Shown piece after piece: positions 22,780 to 25,482 of a DNA stretch of 25,482 nucleotides. The notes under the pieces are model-generated. The model was not told the origin of the DNA, did not search any database, and was given only the letters and a program-made list of their open reading frames with translations. A program made the position numbers and the translations under genes. Position 1 is the first letter of the stretch. The number at the start of each line of letters is the position of its first letter. The DNA comes from Candidatus Odinarchaeota archaeon (GTDB lineage Archaea > Asgardarchaeota > Baldrarchaeia > Baldrarchaeales > DXJG01), in NCBI GenBank assembly GCA_021158895.1, contig JAGGSW010000041.1, forward strand, positions 1 through 25,482, written 5' to 3'.

Positions 22780-23580
22780 ATGGTGTGTCGCATGTATCAT
22801 CACACTGTGCCGTCATCTATAACTAAAAAAGAATTAGCGAAACTAACACAAAAATTCGCTGGCAAGGAATACCATCAAATCTCCCTATTATGGGTTCCCT
22901 ATCAAACATTAGAATGTACAATACAAACATTTGAAGGAACAATTGAAAATACAAAGACAGCCCTAAATATCATGTTTCCAGACGAGATATTTGATGAAAA
23001 GAGCATAATACTTCTATTTAGGCCAAATCTCCTAAAAATGAAAAAAGAAAAATACGAATTAATAAAATTAGAGGAACCGTTAAAGTATTTACCTGAAAGA
23101 AAGGCTGAAATCTGCGAAGTAAACTACAAACGGATAAGCAAAAAAATAGTGTCACTATCAAAAAGTGTATACGAAAACCTAAGAAACCTTGAGTCTATGG
23201 TAATAAAATACCCAAATATATCTAACACAATTTTAAGGTTATGGTTACCCTCTGCTGACGAATTTGACAGACTTTTTGTCGAAGGAAGTAGGAATGTTAA
23301 AAATAACATCGAAAAAGAGTTTGCAAATGCGATGGCGCTTAGTACAGTAATAAAAATGACTCTAAATGTGAAAAAATTCCCAGAAGAACTAGAGTTTCGG
23401 GAAAAGGAAATATTTTATCATCCGTATTTGATTATTTCAACAGAAAAAGCTTTCATTTTTGTGGATCTCATCAAAAGGGGTATGTTATCTAAAAGATTTA
23501 CAGAAGATCCCATCTTAAACAGATTAGTAAAAGAAAATAAAAGGGCAAATGAAATCGTAAGAAGAGCGCTAAACCTATGA
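22780..23580 (+). CDS. Hypothetical protein with two aromatic-x-P-Y motifs
   Basis: 266 residues with no signal peptide or membrane segment. Two similar patches occur: WVPYQTL at 38-44 leading into alternating hydrophobic strands, and YHPYLII at 213-219 leading into FIFVDL. Between them lies a charged helical region (about 85-195). This ends-alike layout suggests two small beta units flanking a helical middle. The start is taken at ATG 22780, where a TATA box suggests a leaderless message; ATG 22792 is an alternative. It lies 42 bases after manB, outside the T-poor domain in base style. It is convergent with the surface-protein gene, five bases between stops, and ends with TGA. I do not recognise the family. 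Confidence 0.8.
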   Translation: MVCRMYHHTVPSSITKKELAKLTQKFAGKEYHQISLLWVPYQTLECTIQTFEGTIENTKTALNIMFPDEIFDEKSIILLFRPNLLKMKKEKYELIKLEEPLKYLPERKAEICEVNYKRISKKIVSLSKSVYENLRNLESMVIKYPNISNTILRLWLPSADEFDRLFVEGSRNVKNNIEKEFANAMALSTVIKMTLNVKKFPEELEFREKEIFYHPYLIISTEKAFIFVDLIKRGMLSKRFTEDPILNRLVKENKRANEIVRRALNL

Positions 23581-23585
23581 AGACT

Positions 23586-25482
23586 TCAATACCTGTGTGT
23601 AATCTTTTCCTTAATTTTCTTTATCTTTATAAAAACAAACACACCAAGCAAATGTATTGCTAATAATGTTGGCAAAACAAATTTTAAGGCAAATTTAAGC
23701 TCTTTATGGAAAGAATCTTCAACTCTGTATGCTCTTCTAATTAATTTCTCAGCTTCCATCAAGTATTTTACCGCCGCTGAAAAATCGCCCTCTTCTGCCT
23801 TATCTATAGCAACTTCATAATATCTTTCTGCTATTTGACATAATTTCCTTGCTTTAGGAGATATAAATTTAGCATTTTGTAAAAGTGTTTCAACAATCTT
23901 CTTTAAAGCAATGTATTTCTCAAAATTCGGGTCTATAACTTTACACGAGTAAATTCTAGAGACAGCAAGATTATCTGCGCTATCCATAATCTTCACGACA
24001 AAATCTATTGTAGTATTATGTGGAAACTTTGGTAACATGAAAAAGTAAACAAAACAATTATGGTCAAAAAAAGCAAGAGTCCCACTTTCATTATACCATA
24101 TATTTCCAGATTCCCTGTAAGATAAGAACGCTTTAAGCAAAAACGGGTAATTATCGCTTACATTTACAAAGATCCTTACATTTGAGAAGGGAGTTAGATT
24201 CTCGGGAGAAGTAAAGACATTCAATATCTTAGGGGGGCTCAAATCTACCACAAGGACAAAATTAAATATCATGCTATTTCCACAACTATCTTCGGCTATT
24301 ATCCTAATTAAGTGTGGGCTCTCATTTAAATCGAGAAATGTGTAATTATTTAACGCTCGATCTGTTAAAAGCCTATTATCAAGAAAAATAAGACATCTAA
24401 GATTCAGCTCACTGCTATTCCATTGTACGTAAACAGTCGAACTATTTGTCACATAAAAATTTTGATAAATGTTTTTACATGCAGTATGTATTTTCGAACG
24501 ATTTGAGCTACTTTTGATGTAAAGCATGTTTATCAGAGGTGGAGAATAATCTATTTCATCGAAAGATAACGGGGTCTTCGTGAAGAAAGTTAAATTAAAA
24601 ACCCTTTTAGATAGATTCGAATCTATCACAAGTAGTAAATTACTTACTGTAAAATTTTCATCGGAAAATGTTAAGTTGAACATTCCTCTTCCATTATTAA
24701 TCCTTATGTTGAAAATAGTGTCTCCAGTAAGCTTATTAACCACATAGCTACTTACATTATCTAAAATCGTTTGATTAAGAAGGGCTAAAACAGTGTAGCT
24801 CCTTTTTACTATAGAGTTGCTCCAAAAAGTTTCATTCTGCTGTTTTAACACAGTAAAGTTACCATCTATAAACAAATCAGAGCCATAAATGTCTTCTAAC
24901 CTGCCTATGGTGATGTTGCGAAAAATTAAAACTCCACGTGCGTAGAAGAGACTTACACTTCCAATATAGGTTGCGACCAAGTTAACAGTTGAATTACTGT
25001 AGTTTCCAGAGAAATTAAACATTCCAATATTGGAATTAATAACACTTACGTGGGATGGCCCAACAACAGTGATACCATTTAGTTCAGTTTGTGAAATAAA
25101 AATTCTTGAGCCAGAGGCACCAAAAACAATTATATTACCGATAAACGAATTCTTAATACAGAGACTAGAAGAATTATTTAAATAAATTATGCCTGCAAAT
25201 GAATTACTTAGGAAGTAGATTGTAGAATTAAGAATCTGTAAACTGGAGTTTCCATGCATAGAAATAACAGCTGGAAGCCCGTAATTAAACTGTTGGAAGC
25301 CCATCTTTACACTACTTAAATTGAAATAAACGAAAAATAGCTTAACATTTATCAGTATAAGGCTAGAATTATCCCATAGCTCAATTGTACCTTTAAGAAA
25401 AAGAGTGGAGCTATTAATCAACAGTGTAGCATTACCGTTTAAAATTATATTTGATGTCTCATTCAAATAGATAGAAGTAACT
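23586..25482 (-). CDS. Large cell-surface protein, beta-helix-like, C-terminally anchored; 5' end outside window
   Basis: The frame runs open to the right edge, so the N-terminus is missing; a TTG at 25466 is not a convincing start. About 630 residues are visible. The first ~200 show short strands rich in Asn, Ser, Ile and Leu with ladders such as NSSLQILNST and NNSSSLCIKNS, typical of right-handed parallel beta-helix surface proteins. Later parts look like Ig-like beta domains (SPPKILNVFTSPENL). Near the C-terminus comes a helical hairpin (AERYYEVAIDKAEEGDFSAA) of TPR-like look, then one membrane segment (LKFVLPTLLAIHLLGVFVFI) and a basic tail, so the tail is cytoplasmic. I count about 30 Asn-x-Ser/Thr sequons, a heavy N-glycosylation load. 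It is probably an S-layer-associated or adhesin-like protein; no enzyme motif seen. It ends with TGA. Confidence 0.85.
   Translation of the reverse strand, partial: VTSIYLNETSNIILNGNATLLINSSTLFLKGTIELWDNSSLILINVKLFFVYFNLSSVKMGFQQFNYGLPAVISMHGNSSLQILNSTIYFLSNSFAGIIYLNNSSSLCIKNSFIGNIIVFGASGSRIFISQTELNGITVVGPSHVSVINSNIGMFNFSGNYSNSTVNLVATYIGSVSLFYARGVLIFRNITIGRLEDIYGSDLFIDGNFTVLKQQNETFWSNSIVKRSYTVLALLNQTILDNVSSYVVNKLTGDTIFNIRINNGRGMFNLTFSDENFTVSNLLLVIDSNLSKRVFNLTFFTKTPLSFDEIDYSPPLINMLYIKSSSNRSKIHTACKNIYQNFYVTNSSTVYVQWNSSELNLRCLIFLDNRLLTDRALNNYTFLDLNESPHLIRIIAEDSCGNSMIFNFVLVVDLSPPKILNVFTSPENLTPFSNVRIFVNVSDNYPFLLKAFLSYRESGNIWYNESGTLAFFDHNCFVYFFMLPKFPHNTTIDFVVKIMDSADNLAVSRIYSCKVIDPNFEKYIALKKIVETLLQNAKFISPKARKLCQIAERYYEVAIDKAEEGDFSAAVKYLMEAEKLIRRAYRVEDSFHKELKFALKFVLPTLLAIHLLGVFVFIKIKKIKEKITHRY

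Overview
The window looks like part of an AT-rich archaeal chromosome. The evidence is an aRF1-type release factor (GGQ motif, no bacterial prfA/prfB), pyruvoyl-dependent arginine decarboxylase, archaeal-type nicotinate phosphoribosyltransferase, an Lhr helicase with a COG1407-type phosphoesterase, a CetZ/FtsZ-like GTPase, GGAGGTGA-type ribosome sites, frequent GTG/TTG starts and TATA-like boxes. One MetRS resembles the Sulfolobus type and aRF1 is short, as in Aeropyrum. A TACK-side lineage such as Bathyarchaeia is my best guess, but it is an inference. I see no rRNA, tRNA, CRISPR array or insertion sequence.

Layout. (1) 1-5285, plus strand: a tightly coupled three-gene operon of a long coiled-coil protein (5' end outside the window), a divergent tubulin/FtsZ/CetZ-superfamily GTPase and a helical protein. 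This is the best candidate for an undescribed system. (2) 5348-5689: a small unknown protein. (3) 9947-5694, minus strand: an operon of a HAD-IIA phosphatase and two MetRS genes of clearly different archaeal types. (4) 10116-11222: aRF1 with a NIKD variant of the NIKS motif, convergent with a small anchored secreted protein (11224-11628, minus). (5) 11752-12252: arginine decarboxylase. (6) 12307-19130: metallophosphoesterase followed by a very large Lhr helicase whose P-loop is split by a 576-residue intein. The lhr frame stops at TAA (18576-18578) but continues open for 183 more codons with no start codon, and these encode a second copy of the preceding winged-helix module. (7) 19251-21333: divergent NAD-salvage pair pncB/pncA, then a 49-residue acidic protein. 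(8) 21361-22737: phosphohexomutase. (9) 22780-23580: an unknown protein, convergent with (10) a large N-glycosylation-rich, membrane-anchored beta-helix-like surface protein that runs off the right edge.

How the genes fit together. The left operon predicts a cytoskeletal or membrane-organising filament with helical partners. Several genes serve translation (two MetRS, aRF1; agmatine from ArgDC can also feed archaeal tRNA-Ile agmatidine modification). Lhr and the phosphoesterase form a DNA-repair-type pair. PncA and PncB form a two-step nicotinamide to NaMN salvage route.

Composition. From about 11.6 to 22.7 kb the plus strand is poor in T whichever strand is coding. Inside lhr, T-rich islands (the intein plus its 3' flank, and a patch over helicase motifs V-VI) break this pattern and suggest gene conversion or recent intein homing.
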